NCBI RefSeq assembly: GCF_025628985.1
Contig: NZ_JAOTEM010000001.1
Span: forward strand, 1,674,001 to 1,738,000
DNA length: 64,000 nt
Source: Chryseobacterium edaphi
GTDB taxonomy: Bacteria > Bacteroidota > Bacteroidia > Flavobacteriales > Weeksellaceae
Reading direction: 5' to 3'
The notes under the pieces were generated by a model. It did not search any database, was not told the origin of the DNA, and saw only the letters and a list, made by a program, of their open reading frames with translations. The position numbers and the translations under genes are program-made. Shown here piece by piece: positions 41,826 through 50,419 of the stretch (position 1 is the first letter of the stretch; every line of letters starts with the position of its first letter).

Positions 41826-42875
41826 TTATAAAATTAACATTGCGTCACCGTAAGAATAGAATTTATATTTTTCTCTTACCGCTTCTTCGTAAGCTTGCAT
41901 TAAGAAATCTTTTCCTGCAAACGCTGCAATCATCATCATTAAAGTAGATTTTGGCGTGTGGAAATTGGTAATCATTGTATTCGCAACTCCAAAATCGTGA
42001 GGCGGATAAATAAATTTATTTGTCCAGCCATTGAATGCAGAAATTTTTCTGTTTGAAGAAACTGAAGTTTCAATTGCTCTCATCGTTGTTGTACCTACTG
42101 CACAAACTTTTCTGTTTTCCTGAACAGCCTTGTTGATGATCTCAGCATTTTTCTCATCGATAATGATTTCTTCAGATTCCATTTTGTGCTTAGAAAGATC
42201 TTCCACTTCAATTGGATTGAATGTTCCTAAACCTACGTGAAGCGTCACTTCAGCAAAATCAATTCCTTTGATTTCCAATCTCTTCATCAAATGTCTTGAG
42301 AAATGCAGACCTGCAGTCGGTGCCGCTACAGCTCCTTCTACTTTAGCATAGATCGTTTGATATCTTTCAGCATCTTCAGGTTCTACATCTCTTTTGATAT
42401 ATTTTGGAAGAGGAGTTTCTCCTAACTCTTTCAGTTTTGTTCTGAATTCTTCGTAAGAACCGTCGAATAAAAATCTCAAAGTTCTTCCTCTTGAAGTAGT
42501 ATTATCGATTACTTCAGCAACCAAAGATTCATCTTCTGTGAAGAATAATTTATTACCAATTCTGATTTTTCTTGCAGGATCTACCAAAACGTCCCAAACT
42601 CGGGTTTCTTTATCAAGCTCTCTCAATAAGAAAACTTCAATTTTAGCTCCGGTTTTTTCTTTATTTCCGTAAAGACGTGCAGGGAAAACCTTAGTATTGT
42701 TGAAAATGAATAAATCTTTTTCGTCAAAATAATCTACAACATCTTTGAATGTTTTATGCTCAATGGTTTGAGTTTTTCTGTCAAGAACCATTAATCTTGC
42801 TTCATCTCTGTGTTCTGATGGATGTTCTGCCAATAATTCTTCAGGGAGATCAAAATTAAAATCGGATGTCTTCAT
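41826..42875 (-). CDS. queA: S-adenosylmethionine:tRNA ribosyltransferase-isomerase QueA
   Basis: A 349-residue enzyme that builds epoxyqueuosine on tRNA by moving the ribosyl part of SAM onto the 7-aminomethyl-7-deazaguanine base. The start [33 protein letters not shown], the [22 protein letters not shown] block, PTAGLHFS and VGLGTFNPI are QueA hallmarks. Length matches the family. It stands upstream of rlmN on the same strand with a 68-base gap; both act on RNA, and co-transcription is plausible. Confidence 0.95.
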   Translation of the reverse strand: MKTSDFNFDLPEELLAEHPSEHRDEARLMVLDRKTQTIEHKTFKDVVDYFDEKDLFIFNNTKVFPARLYGNKEKTGAKIEVFLLRELDKETRVWDVLVDPARKIRIGNKLFFTEDESLVAEVIDNTTSRGRTLRFLFDGSYEEFRTKLKELGETPLPKYIKRDVEPEDAERYQTIYAKVEGAVAAPTAGLHFSRHLMKRLEIKGIDFAEVTLHVGLGTFNPIEVEDLSKHKMESEEIIIDEKNAEIINKAVQENRKVCAVGTTTMRAIETSVSSNRKISAFNGWTNKFIYPPHDFGVANTMITNFHTPKSTLMMMIAAFAGKDFLMQAYEEAVREKYKFYSYGDAMLIL

Positions 42876-43073
42876 TTTTTAAATTACGGTTTAAAAATTA
42901 TGTGATAATTACGGATGTAATTTTCGGATTGCAAATATACAACATTCGACACCCCTTTGTCAAGTCTTTATTTCACAATCGGTACTGGCAGGGATTTTAA
43001 AGTATGACATTTTTTTATTTAATGAAATTTAAAGCAAAAAAAAGACTATTTTAGTAAGATTAAAATTACACCT

Positions 43074-43766
43074 ATGAGCAAATATTCTTTAGAAGAATTC
43101 GTAAAAGAAACCAAAGAAAATCCTCTTGAAAGAGATTATTTTGAGCTGGAAAAACCTGCACTTTTAGAAATCAACCTCAACAATCAGGCGGTCTGGACAA
43201 AAACAGGAAGCATGGTTGGTTATGTAGGAAATGTGAACTTTGAAAGACAGGGAATGCTTTCCGGCGGATTGGGAAATCTATTAAAAAAAGCAATCAGTGG
43301 AGAAGGTTCAAAACTGATGAAAGCTGAAGGAACTGGTAAATTATACGTTGCTGATTCCGGGAAAAAAGTGAGAATTCTTTATTTGAATAATGAGACACTT
43401 TTCGTGAATGGAAATGATGTTTTAGCACACGAGCAAAGCATTAAAAGCGACATTACGATGCTGAAAAGTATTGCAGGGATGATGTCCGGAGGATTGTTTC
43501 AGGTAAAACTTTCGGGAACAGGACATATTGCGATTACCACTCACGGCGAACCTTTAACTTTGATGGTTACTCCCGATGCACCGGTTTTCACGGATCCCAA
43601 TGCAACTGTTGCTTGGTCTGGAAATATTAGCCCGGAACTAAAAACCAATGTATCTTTTAAGAGCTTAATTGGAAGAGGAAGCGGCGAAGAATTTCAGATG
43701 AAGTTTTCCGGAAATGGATGGGTATTGATACAGCCGTTTGAGGAGGTTTATGTGGTGGAGAAATAG
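43074..43766 (+). CDS. AIM24 family protein
   Basis: A 230-residue protein of the AIM24 (formerly DUF124) family, related to yeast Aim24 and to the B. subtilis TerD-neighbour proteins. The pattern LLEINLNNQAVWTKTGSMVGYVGNVNFERQG, then GTGKLYVADSGKKVRILYLNNETLFVNGNDVLA and FQVKLSGTGHIAITTHGEPLTL, is a beta-rich bundle that forms a double-barrel fold in known structures. Its role in bacteria is unclear. It has no signal peptide and is convergent with the glycosylase gene across a bidirectional terminator. Confidence 0.9.
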   Translation: MSKYSLEEFVKETKENPLERDYFELEKPALLEINLNNQAVWTKTGSMVGYVGNVNFERQGMLSGGLGNLLKKAISGEGSKLMKAEGTGKLYVADSGKKVRILYLNNETLFVNGNDVLAHEQSIKSDITMLKSIAGMMSGGLFQVKLSGTGHIAITTHGEPLTLMVTPDAPVFTDPNATVAWSGNISPELKTNVSFKSLIGRGSGEEFQMKFSGNGWVLIQPFEEVYVVEK

Positions 43767-43783
43767 ATTTAAAATCAAATTAT

Positions 43784-43818
43784 AAAAGAGTCAGCATTAT
43801 TAAGCTGACTCTTTATTT
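43784..43818. terminator. Bidirectional terminator between AIM24 and glycosylase genes
   Basis: AAAGAGTCAGC (43785-43795) pairs with GCTGACTCTTT (43804-43814), an 11-bp stem with T runs on both sides. It overlaps the last codon of the convergent glycosylase gene at 43818. Confidence 0.85.
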
Positions 43819-44309
43819 TATACTATAAATTCTAAAATCTTTTTCCAGTCTTCGAATTTCCTCTTAAAAGAAATCGTGTGAAGCGGACTTGTTGAAGGCA
43901 ATAAATAAATAGGGATCCTGAAATTTTTACCTAATAATTTCTGCAAATTTTTATAAGACTTTCCACCATTGCAGAAAATTGCTTTGATGTTTGGATATTC
44001 TTCTAAAAGTTCTGCGATCTGATTGGCTTCTTCATTTTTAATTTCTGAATCTAAACTTCCTTTTCTTTCGCACGAATCTATGACATCCCAAAGTGCTACA
44101 TGATTTTTCTTTAAAACAGCAATTCGTTGATCATAATCATCAGTAAATTCTTCGTGAAACAATTCAAAAATAATCTTCCAAAATTTGTTTTGCGGATGAC
44201 CATAATATTGTTGCTTTTCTAAAGATTTCACACCAGGAATTGATCCTAAAATTATGATTTTTGAAGTATTATTGATAATTGGTGGAAAAGATGAGATGCG
44301 GTTTTGCAT
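43818..44309 (-). CDS. DNA-deoxyinosine glycosylase (UDG superfamily, family 6 type)
   Basis: A 163-residue member of the uracil-DNA glycosylase superfamily. The N-terminal FPPIINNTSKIIILGSIPGVKSLEKQQYYGHPQNKFWKIIF carries the family's GSxPG motif and the YGHPQN/FW segment. LWDVIDSCERKGSLDSEI and the C-terminal LPSTSPLHT are also typical of the hypoxanthine-DNA glycosylases. It removes deaminated adenine from DNA. There is no extra domain. It is convergent with the AIM24 gene. Confidence 0.85.
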   Translation of the reverse strand: MQNRISSFPPIINNTSKIIILGSIPGVKSLEKQQYYGHPQNKFWKIIFELFHEEFTDDYDQRIAVLKKNHVALWDVIDSCERKGSLDSEIKNEEANQIAELLEEYPNIKAIFCNGGKSYKNLQKLLGKNFRIPIYLLPSTSPLHTISFKRKFEDWKKILEFIV

Positions 44310-44326
44310 GATTCAAATATATAAAT

Positions 44327-44383
44327 TTTGGCTGAAGCCCTATAATATTGAAAACAAAAAGCGGGCTAAAGCCCGCTTGTATT
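44327..44383. repeat. Palindromic repeat with AAGCGGGC stem
   Basis: AAGCGGGC (44359-44366) pairs with GCCCGCTT (44371-44378) around TAAA. Just upstream GGCTGAAGCC (44330-44339) forms a smaller hairpin. GGCT-n-AAGCC motifs of this kind are dispersed in flavobacterial intergenic DNA. It may also act as a terminator, as both strands have a weak T tail. Confidence 0.55.
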
Positions 44384-44414
44384 GATATTATTTCTATTGC
44401 TAAAAGTTATTTGA

Positions 44415-44485
44415 CACAGTAAAACCACCCCGTCAAAAATTCTTTGAATTTTCGCCACCCCTCCAAAGGAGGGGAATTTTCGTGT
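44415..44485. repeat. Palindromic repeat with CCCCTCC stem
   Basis: AAAATTC pairs with GAATTTT across a TTT loop (about 44436-44452), followed by CCCCTCC (44458-44464) with GGAGGGG (44468-44474) across AAA. CACCCC occurs on both sides of the first hairpin. The block lies just downstream of the S9 peptidase gene, so it may end that transcript as well. Confidence 0.6.
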
Positions 44486-44493
44486 GGCTTAAT

Positions 44494-46488
44494 TTATAAC
44501 GTTTCTTTCAGCCAATCGAAGAATTCGCGTTGCCACACCAAACCATTTTGAGGATGCAGCACCCAATGGTTTTCGTTTGGAAAATAGACCAATTTAGATT
44601 TTAAACCTCTTAATTTTGCAGCTTGAAAAGCTTCCTGACCTTGTTCATAAGGAACTCTATAATCTATTCCACCTTGAAAAATCATGATTGGTTTATTCCA
44701 TTTGTCAACAAAGTTGCTTGGATTAAATTCTGTATAGGCTTTTGGTAAAGGTTTTTCCCATGGAGAACCCAAATCCCAATTGGCAAACCAAAGTTCTTCA
44801 GTGGTTAAATACCAGGATTTCATATCAAACAACCCGTCGTGAGCGATGAATGTTTTGAATCTGTTGTTGTGAACTCCAGCCAACATAAATACGCTGTAAC
44901 CACCATAACTTGCTCCAACTGCAGCAACTCTTTCTCCGTCAACGTAAGGTAAAGTTTTAGCAAAATCTGTCGCCGCCAAATAATCTCTGATGGGTTGACC
45001 TCCCCAATCTTTGGAGATTTCTTCATTCCATTTTGTCCCCCAACCAGGCATTCCGCGACGGTTTGGTGCGACAACAATGTATCCGTTTGCTGCCATTAAA
45101 GCAAAATTCCAACGGGTGCTGAAAAATTGAGTTAGTGCGGATTGTGGCCCGCCTTGACAATAAACAAGAGTTGGATATTTTTTGTTCGGATCAAAGTTGG
45201 GTGGATAATGGAACCACACTCCCATTTCTTTTCCGTCAGAAGTTTTCACCATTTTCAATTCAGATTTACCTAGAGCTAACTTAGAATACATTTCTTTATT
45301 AGCTTCTGTGACAGGATTTAATTCTCCATTTTTAAGATTTACAGAAAATATTTCTGATGCGTGATTGATATCTGTTTTTGTAACTAAAAGTGAAGTTTTA
45401 TTATCAGCAAAAATTTCATTAATATCAAAATCTCCTTTTGTGATCTGCTGAACTTTTGAAGATTTTACTTCTAAAGAATATAATTGTTTTGTTCCTCTGA
45501 ATGCTGCCGTAAAATAAATAGATTTAGAATCTCCACCCCAGAAAACATCTCCGGAAATACTTTCGTCCCAACTTTTAGTAAGATTTGAAGTTTTTCCTGA
45601 CTTCCAATCCATTAATTTAATGTCGTTTTTATCAGCTTCAAATCCATCCCTTTCCATACTTTGCCAAACCAAAGATTTTCCGTCCGGACTGAATTTAGGG
45701 TTTAGATCATAGCCTTTGTTTGTTTCAGTTAAGTTTTTTGTTGTTCCTGAAGCTAAATCGTAAGCAAAAATATCTGTATTTGTGCTTGTTGCATATTCTT
45801 TACCGCTTTTAGGTTTTGTAACATATAAAAGTTGCGAAGAATCAGGGCTCCAGATAAAATCTTCTGCTCCACCGAAAGGTCTTTGCGGGGAATCCCAGGT
45901 TTTTCCTTCCAGAAGATCTTTTGCCGCATCAACCTTATCCGAAGTATTCACTAGAAAAACATGATTGTATTTTCCTTCGTTGAAATAATCCCAATGTCTG
46001 TGGTTCAGGTCTGTGTAAACCTGTGCAGTGGTTTTTGGAGTGTCGGAATATTTATCTTTCCCCATCAGTTTTTCAACTAAAACCTGCTTACTAAAAGCTA
46101 TTTTTTTTCCATCCGGAGAAATGACGATATTATCAGCTTCACCGATTGTATAAAATTCAGTCCAGGTTTTCCCGTTGTCTTTTGAAAGGAAAATCTGATC
46201 CCCTTCTTGAGCATAAATTCCGTTTTTATCCCATTGAATTAATGCTTTTTTGCCTAAATCAATTTTAGAAGATTGATTATTAAGAACGTTCAGAAAATAG
46301 TTTTCGTTTTTTGTTTTCTCAGTTTTAAGATCGACCTGCCCGACTTTATAAATTAGCGAAGACTGATCGGGAGAGACTGCCTGTACTCCGACTTTCTTTA
46401 AAGTCCAAAGAATTTCAGGAGTCATTAATTGTTGTGCATTCATTAAAAATGGAGTTGCTAATGCCAGCAAACTATATTTTAGTTTCAT
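44494..46488 (-). CDS. Secreted S9-family prolyl oligopeptidase/dipeptidyl peptidase
   Basis: A 664-residue enzyme with a signal peptide (MKLKYSLLALATPFLMNAQQ). Residues about 25-400 form a TolB-like beta-propeller with repeats such as FSPDGKSLVWQSM and ISPDGKKIAF. The catalytic alpha/beta-hydrolase domain (about 410-664) has the nucleophile S527 in GASYGGYS. The acid D609 lies in FQGGIDYRVP and the base H641 in PNENHWV. This is the dipeptidyl-peptidase 5-like group, which removes N-terminal dipeptides in the periplasm of Bacteroidetes. A single gene, followed by palindromic repeats. Confidence 0.92.
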   Translation of the reverse strand: MKLKYSLLALATPFLMNAQQLMTPEILWTLKKVGVQAVSPDQSSLIYKVGQVDLKTEKTKNENYFLNVLNNQSSKIDLGKKALIQWDKNGIYAQEGDQIFLSKDNGKTWTEFYTIGEADNIVISPDGKKIAFSKQVLVEKLMGKDKYSDTPKTTAQVYTDLNHRHWDYFNEGKYNHVFLVNTSDKVDAAKDLLEGKTWDSPQRPFGGAEDFIWSPDSSQLLYVTKPKSGKEYATSTNTDIFAYDLASGTTKNLTETNKGYDLNPKFSPDGKSLVWQSMERDGFEADKNDIKLMDWKSGKTSNLTKSWDESISGDVFWGGDSKSIYFTAAFRGTKQLYSLEVKSSKVQQITKGDFDINEIFADNKTSLLVTKTDINHASEIFSVNLKNGELNPVTEANKEMYSKLALGKSELKMVKTSDGKEMGVWFHYPPNFDPNKKYPTLVYCQGGPQSALTQFFSTRWNFALMAANGYIVVAPNRRGMPGWGTKWNEEISKDWGGQPIRDYLAATDFAKTLPYVDGERVAAVGASYGGYSVFMLAGVHNNRFKTFIAHDGLFDMKSWYLTTEELWFANWDLGSPWEKPLPKAYTEFNPSNFVDKWNKPIMIFQGGIDYRVPYEQGQEAFQAAKLRGLKSKLVYFPNENHWVLHPQNGLVWQREFFDWLKETL

Positions 46489-46648
46489 AAAAAATTCATT
46501 TAGTGAACATATAAATCAAATTGAGATTTAAATGTTCTTATTAAATCCAAGGTTGCCAAAGTTAATATTTTAAATAAAAATCAACGAAAAAATTAACAGT
46601 TTTATTGAAACACAAATTAGCACGATTAATTCACAAATTATCAACAAT

Positions 46649-46682
46649 AAATAATCGTCAGCTAAAAAACTGACGATTATTA
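46649..46682 (-). terminator. Terminator of the holin-family gene
   Basis: ATAATCGTCAG (46651-46661) pairs with CTGACGATTAT (46670-46680), an 11-bp stem with T-rich tail on the minus strand. It lies about 25 bases after the 46707 stop. Confidence 0.75.
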
Positions 46683-46706
46683 TTATTAGTTAAAAAAATC
46701 TTTAAT

Positions 46707-47051
46707 TTAATCTTTATCTGCAAACATCGAATTCGCCAACGATGTAATAATTGAAAGCAAAATACTGAAAATAAATGCCCACCAAAAGCCATTGACCTCC
46801 ATAGAATCAATAAAATAATCAGCGACTAAAATGATGATCGCATTGATAACTAAAGCGAAAAATCCCAGAGTGATAATAGTCAGCGGAAGACCGAAAAGAC
46901 TTAAAATTGGTTTTAAAATAAGATTTAAAATTCCTAAAACAATGGCGAAAATAACAGCTCCGATGAAACCGTCAAAATGAACACCCGGAAGGATTTTTGT
47001 GAGTAAAAAAGCGACAATCGCAGTAATAAAAAGTCGGATAAGTATATTCAT
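46707..47051 (-). CDS. Four-helix membrane protein of the phage-holin-like PF04020 family
   Basis: A 114-residue protein with four hydrophobic segments: FITAIVAFLLTKILPGVHF, FIGAVIFAIVLGILNLILKPILSLFGLPLTIITLGFFALVINAIIILVADYFI, and FWWAFIFSILLSIITSL. The GILNLILKPIL and LPLTIITLGFFALVINA pattern is the hallmark of the family annotated as phage holin family 4 or YvlD-like proteins. Despite the name, members in chromosomes are not known holins. There is no phage context here. It follows the thioesterase gene with a 53-base gap. Confidence 0.85.
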   Translation of the reverse strand: MNILIRLFITAIVAFLLTKILPGVHFDGFIGAVIFAIVLGILNLILKPILSLFGLPLTIITLGFFALVINAIIILVADYFIDSMEVNGFWWAFIFSILLSIITSLANSMFADKD

Positions 47052-47104
47052 GATTTATATTTTTTAATGAGTTTTTCTTTAACAAAATTTGTTCCACTAT
47101 AATT

Positions 47105-47527
47105 TCATTTGATCTTCATCATCGTCACTAGTGAAGTTGCAACATGACTTTCTGAAGTACGATCCTTGCTTACCGTATAAATTTCGGTTCTGATGACACT
47201 GATCTTACTTCCTCCTTTCACAACATAAGCTTTCGAAACTAATGCATCACCAACTGCAGGACGCAGGTAATTTACTTTCAGTTCAACTGTCACGACATAC
47301 GCATCTTCCTCATAATGGCTTACCGCAGCATAACCTGATGAAACATCAACCAGAGAAGCAATCATTGCACCGTTGAACATTCCGGCTGTTCTTGTCATCA
47401 TTTCCATTTTAGGAATTTTGATCGAAACAAAATCTGTTTCTACTTCCAATAGTTCCGCTTTGTAAAATTTCAACGTTTCTGAACGGTTGAAACTGTCGGT
47501 CATAAGTTGTTTTTTCTCTGGAGTCAT
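47105..47527 (-). CDS. PaaI-type hotdog-fold thioesterase
   Basis: A 140-residue hotdog-fold protein. The central segment FNGAMIASLVDVSSGYAAVSHYEE with a Gly-Ala pair and Asp/Ser in the hot-dog helix, followed by VTVELKVNYLRPAVGDALVSKAYVVKGGS, is typical of PaaI/DUF4442 acyl-CoA thioesterases. It should hydrolyse aromatic or fatty acyl-CoA; the substrate is open. Start codon at 47527 (MTPEKKQLMTDSFNR). Its upstream region contains two microsatellites that it shares with the divergent helicase gene. Confidence 0.85.
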   Translation of the reverse strand: MTPEKKQLMTDSFNRSETLKFYKAELLEVETDFVSIKIPKMEMMTRTAGMFNGAMIASLVDVSSGYAAVSHYEEDAYVVTVELKVNYLRPAVGDALVSKAYVVKGGSKISVIRTEIYTVSKDRTSESHVATSLVTMMKIK

Positions 47528-47541
47528 TTTGAGTGGGAGGG

Positions 47542-47638
47542 TTTAGAGTTTTAGAGTTTTAGAGTTTTAGAGTTTTAGAGTTTTAGAGTTTTAGAGTCAA
47601 AATTACTTTGTACTTTGTACTTTGTACTTTTTACTTTT
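47542..47638. repeat. Two adjacent microsatellites between divergent genes
   Basis: The 8-bp unit TTTTAGAG is repeated almost seven times at 47542-47596. Five 7-bp units follow at 47604-47638, three TACTTTG and two TACTTTT. Together they fill half of the 194-base space between the thioesterase gene (minus, start 47527) and the helicase gene (plus, start 47722). Copy-number change by slipped-strand pairing would alter promoter spacing on either side. Confidence 0.8.
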
Positions 47639-47709
47639 ATTAAAATCTTCAATATCTGCAGTAAGTTCTTTAATTTAATTTAAAAATTTCCACAAAAATT
47701 CTTTTCCCT

Positions 47710-47717
47710 TACCTTTG
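47710..47717 (+). promoter_or_regulatory. -7 box of the helicase gene, close to the start codon
   Basis: TACCTTTG is an exact TAnnTTTG box that ends only 4 bases before the ATG at 47722. If used, transcription would start at or within a few bases of the start codon, giving a nearly leaderless mRNA. Confidence 0.5.
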
Positions 47718-47721
47718 CAAA

Positions 47722-49029
47722 ATGGAATTAGAATCTATTTACAAAAAACTGCAGATTCAGGATATGAATCAGATGCAGAAATCTACATACAAAACTACGG
47801 AAAACAATACAGATGTTGTTTTACTTTCTCCTACCGGTTCAGGGAAAACGCTTGCTTTTCTTTTTCCGGTTCTAAGAAATCTGCAGAAAGAATCTACAGG
47901 AATTCAGGCTTTGATTGTAGTTCCGGCGAGAGAACTGGCTCTTCAGATCGAGCAGGTTTTCAAATCGATGGGAACTGATTTTAAAGTGACGGTTTGCTAC
48001 GGAGGTCATGATAAAAAGATAGAGATTAACAATCTAAAAGAAGCTCCGGCCGTATTGATCGGAACTCCGGGAAGGATTGCTTATCACATGAGAAATAAAA
48101 ATCTTGATGTAAAAACAATCAAGAATTTGGTACTTGATGAATTTGATAAGGCGTTAGAATTAGGTTTTCATGATGACATGGAATATATTATCGAAAATAT
48201 GTACAACCTTTTTCAGCGAATTCTGACTTCAGCAACTTCTATGGATGAAATTCCGAAGTTTACCGGACTGAAAGATGAAAAAATAGTTGATTTCTTAAAA
48301 TTAGCAGAAAATAAACCTGATATTCAGTTAAGAAAAGTGATGACGATTTCTGAGGAAAAACTCGATACTTTATTTCATCTGATCTGTAAAATCGGGAACA
48401 AAAGAACCCTTATTTTCTGTAATCACCGAGAAACCGTCGATCGTATTGCTGATTTGCTTTTAGATAAAGGCATAGCAAGAGAAACTTTCCACGGTGGTAT
48501 GGAACAGGACGAAAGAGAACGTGCTTTGCTGAAATTCAGAAATGATACTGCAAGAGTTTTAATCACAACAGATCTTGCTGCACGAGGTTTAGATGTTCCT
48601 GAAGTTGAATCAATTGTACATTATCAATTGCCAACAACTGAAGACGCTTTTATTCACAGAAACGGACGTACTGCAAGAATGAACGCCAAAGGTTTTGCTT
48701 ATTTGGTGATGACAGAAGATGAAAAGTTTCCGTTTATTAGAAAAGATACTCCTGAAGAATCCGTAAAAGAATTTTCTAAAGTTCCTGCTAATCCGCCATT
48801 TCAGACGATTTATATCAGCGCAGGAAAAAAAGATAAGGTGAATAAAGTAGATATCGTTGGATATTTATTGAAAAAAGGTGAATTACAGAAGGAAGATTTA
48901 GGTTTGATTGAAGTGAAAGATACGACTTCTTATGTGGCAGTTTCAAGAACTAAAGTGAGAGAATTATTGAAAAAACTAAGCACTGAAAAGCTGAAAGGTA
49001 AAAAAGTGAAAATGGAAGTTGCTTATTGA
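47722..49029 (+). CDS. DbpA-like DEAD-box RNA helicase with DEFD motif II
   Basis: A 435-residue superfamily 2 helicase. Motif I is SPTGSGKT (36-43), Ia PARELA, Ib TPGR, motif II LDEFD (138-142) instead of DEAD, and motif III SAT (170-172). Motif V is ARGLDVPE and VI HRNGRTAR. The C-terminal 75 residues (VDIVGYLLKKGELQKEDLGLIEVKDTTSYVAVSRTKVRELLKKL) match the DbpA RNA-binding domain, which recognises hairpin 92 of 23S rRNA in E. coli. It probably aids large-subunit assembly. DEFD keeps the two catalytic acids but replaces Ala by Phe. Confidence 0.88.
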   Translation: MELESIYKKLQIQDMNQMQKSTYKTTENNTDVVLLSPTGSGKTLAFLFPVLRNLQKESTGIQALIVVPARELALQIEQVFKSMGTDFKVTVCYGGHDKKIEINNLKEAPAVLIGTPGRIAYHMRNKNLDVKTIKNLVLDEFDKALELGFHDDMEYIIENMYNLFQRILTSATSMDEIPKFTGLKDEKIVDFLKLAENKPDIQLRKVMTISEEKLDTLFHLICKIGNKRTLIFCNHRETVDRIADLLLDKGIARETFHGGMEQDERERALLKFRNDTARVLITTDLAARGLDVPEVESIVHYQLPTTEDAFIHRNGRTARMNAKGFAYLVMTEDEKFPFIRKDTPEESVKEFSKVPANPPFQTIYISAGKKDKVNKVDIVGYLLKKGELQKEDLGLIEVKDTTSYVAVSRTKVRELLKKLSTEKLKGKKVKMEVAY

Positions 49030-49035
49030 AATTTA

Positions 49036-49078
49036 AGGCAAAGGTTGAGACTGAAAATTTCAATCTTAACCTTTGCCT
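49036..49078. terminator. Long hairpin between helicase and SMP-30 genes
   Basis: AGGCAAAGGTTGAGA (49036-49050) pairs almost fully with TCTTAACCTTTGCCT (49064-49078), a 15-base stem with one mismatch. It separates two convergent genes. No long T run follows, so its role as a terminator is less certain than its stability. Confidence 0.6.
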
Positions 49079-49088
49079 AAACCTCAAT

Positions 49089-49979
49089 CTATTTCAATCC
49101 ACTTGTTTTCGTTGGTAAAGTATACACCGATTTTGAAGCGGTTATAAATAAAATATTATTTTTTTCTCCACCGAAAGTGACGTTCCCAGTCCAATCTTCA
49201 GGAATTTTGATGTGCTGAACTTTTTCTCCTTTATTATTGAAAACCGTAACTCCGTCTCCTGTTAAGTAAAGATTTCCTTCTTTGTCGAGCGTCATTCCGT
49301 CTGAACCCATTTCGCAAAACAACTTCTTTTCTGAAAGTTTTCCTTCGCCTAAAATGTCATAAACATAGGTTTTTCCGGCATCAATATCAGAAACAAATAG
49401 TTTTTTCAATTTAATACTTCCAATAATTCCGTTGGGTTGAGTGAAGGTTTCCAGTTTTGAAATTTTTCCATCTTTATTTCTGTAGTATAAATTTTTCTCA
49501 GGAATTTCAATTTTAAAATTTCCCCAGTAATCTCTTTTGTATAAAGGATCTGTGAAATAAATTCCGCCATTTCCATCGAGCCAAAGATCGTTTGGACCAT
49601 TTAATCTTTTCCCTTCAAAACCTTTTGACAAAACTTCTACCGATTTATCTTTACCAATTTTCCAGATTTCTCCTTCATTATCAGAACACGTAATCAGATT
49701 ATCGTTTTCATCGAAATATGTTCCGTTGGCGCGCCCAGTTTTATCTGAAAACAAAGAAATTTTATTGGTTTTCCAGTCCCAGATATAGATTTTATCATTT
49801 GGCTGATCGGTGAAATAGACATTTCCTGCTTGATCGGTTGCAGGACCCTCTGTGAATTTGAATTGGTCTGAAATTAATTTCGGTTCAGTGTTTTCAAGCA
49901 TAGCATTGTAATTTGTTGATTTGCAACTGAGAAATGCCAAAACTAAACCAATAAGACCTGTATTCAAGATATTTTTCAT
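49089..49979 (-). CDS. SMP-30/gluconolactonase-like lipoprotein
   Basis: A 296-residue lipoprotein with lipobox FLSC near residue 19. It is a six-bladed propeller of the SMP-30/gluconolactonase family: KFTEGPATDQAGNVYFTDQPNDKIYIWD, GRANGTYFDENDNLITCSDNEGEIW, RLNGPNDLWLDGNGGIYFTDP, QPNGIIGS, and SDGMTLDKEGNLYLTG. The Glu of EGP, Asn of GPND and Asp of SDG are the calcium-binding residues of the family. It may hydrolyse sugar lactones in the periplasm. Convergent with the helicase gene. Confidence 0.88.
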   Translation of the reverse strand: MKNILNTGLIGLVLAFLSCKSTNYNAMLENTEPKLISDQFKFTEGPATDQAGNVYFTDQPNDKIYIWDWKTNKISLFSDKTGRANGTYFDENDNLITCSDNEGEIWKIGKDKSVEVLSKGFEGKRLNGPNDLWLDGNGGIYFTDPLYKRDYWGNFKIEIPEKNLYYRNKDGKISKLETFTQPNGIIGSIKLKKLFVSDIDAGKTYVYDILGEGKLSEKKLFCEMGSDGMTLDKEGNLYLTGDGVTVFNNKGEKVQHIKIPEDWTGNVTFGGEKNNILFITASKSVYTLPTKTSGLK

Positions 49980-50008
49980 TTTCTAAAATTAAAGTTTACA
50001 ATTTACGA

Positions 50009-50041
50009 TTTGCGAAGTGGTTTAAAAAATATTTATCTTTG
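50009..50041 (+). promoter_or_regulatory. Consensus promoter of the MerR gene
   Basis: TTTG (50009-50012), a 21-base spacer and TATCTTTG (50034-50041) match the Bacteroidetes consensus on both boxes. Transcription would begin about 15 bases before the ATG at 50062. Confidence 0.7.
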
Positions 50042-50061
50042 AATTTTCAGGATCAGCTACA

Positions 50062-50406
50062 ATGAAGACAAATTTACCCGACAAACTGTATTATTCAATA
50101 GGAGAAGTTGCCAAAGCTTTCGACGTAAACGCTTCATTGATAAGATATTGGGAACAGGAATTCCCAATCATCAAGCCTAAAAAAAACAAGAAAGGAAACC
50201 GTTATTTTACGCCTGAAGATATCAAAAATCTGAAGATTATTTATCATTTGGTGAAAGAAAAAGGGTACACTTTAGACGGAGCTCGTGTTGCTCTGACTAC
50301 AAATTCAAAAATTTCTGAAACAATTTCTTTGATCGACCGTTTAGAATTTGTAAAAGCAGAATTGCTTAAACTGAAAGATTCTTTGGTAGAAAAAGATTCC
50401 GAATAA
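50062..50406 (+). CDS. MerR-family transcriptional regulator
   Basis: A 114-residue one-domain regulator. The MerR helix-turn-helix and wing are YYSIGEVAKAFDVNASLIRYWEQEFPIIKPKKNKKGNRYFTPEDIKNLKIIYHLVKEKGYTLDGARVAL, about residues 9-75. A short coiled-coil follows, with no sensor domain or metal-binding Cys. This minimal type is common in Bacteroidetes and its signal is unknown. It has a consensus promoter (50009-50041) and a small membrane-protein gene 13 bases downstream. Confidence 0.9.
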   Translation: MKTNLPDKLYYSIGEVAKAFDVNASLIRYWEQEFPIIKPKKNKKGNRYFTPEDIKNLKIIYHLVKEKGYTLDGARVALTTNSKISETISLIDRLEFVKAELLKLKDSLVEKDSE

Positions 50407-50419
50407 ATTCAAATTTAAA

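Noticed and set aside
46707..47051. Prophage signal from a holin-family name
   Set aside because: The protein belongs to the widespread PF04020-type membrane family. No phage structural, lysis or integrase genes are nearby.
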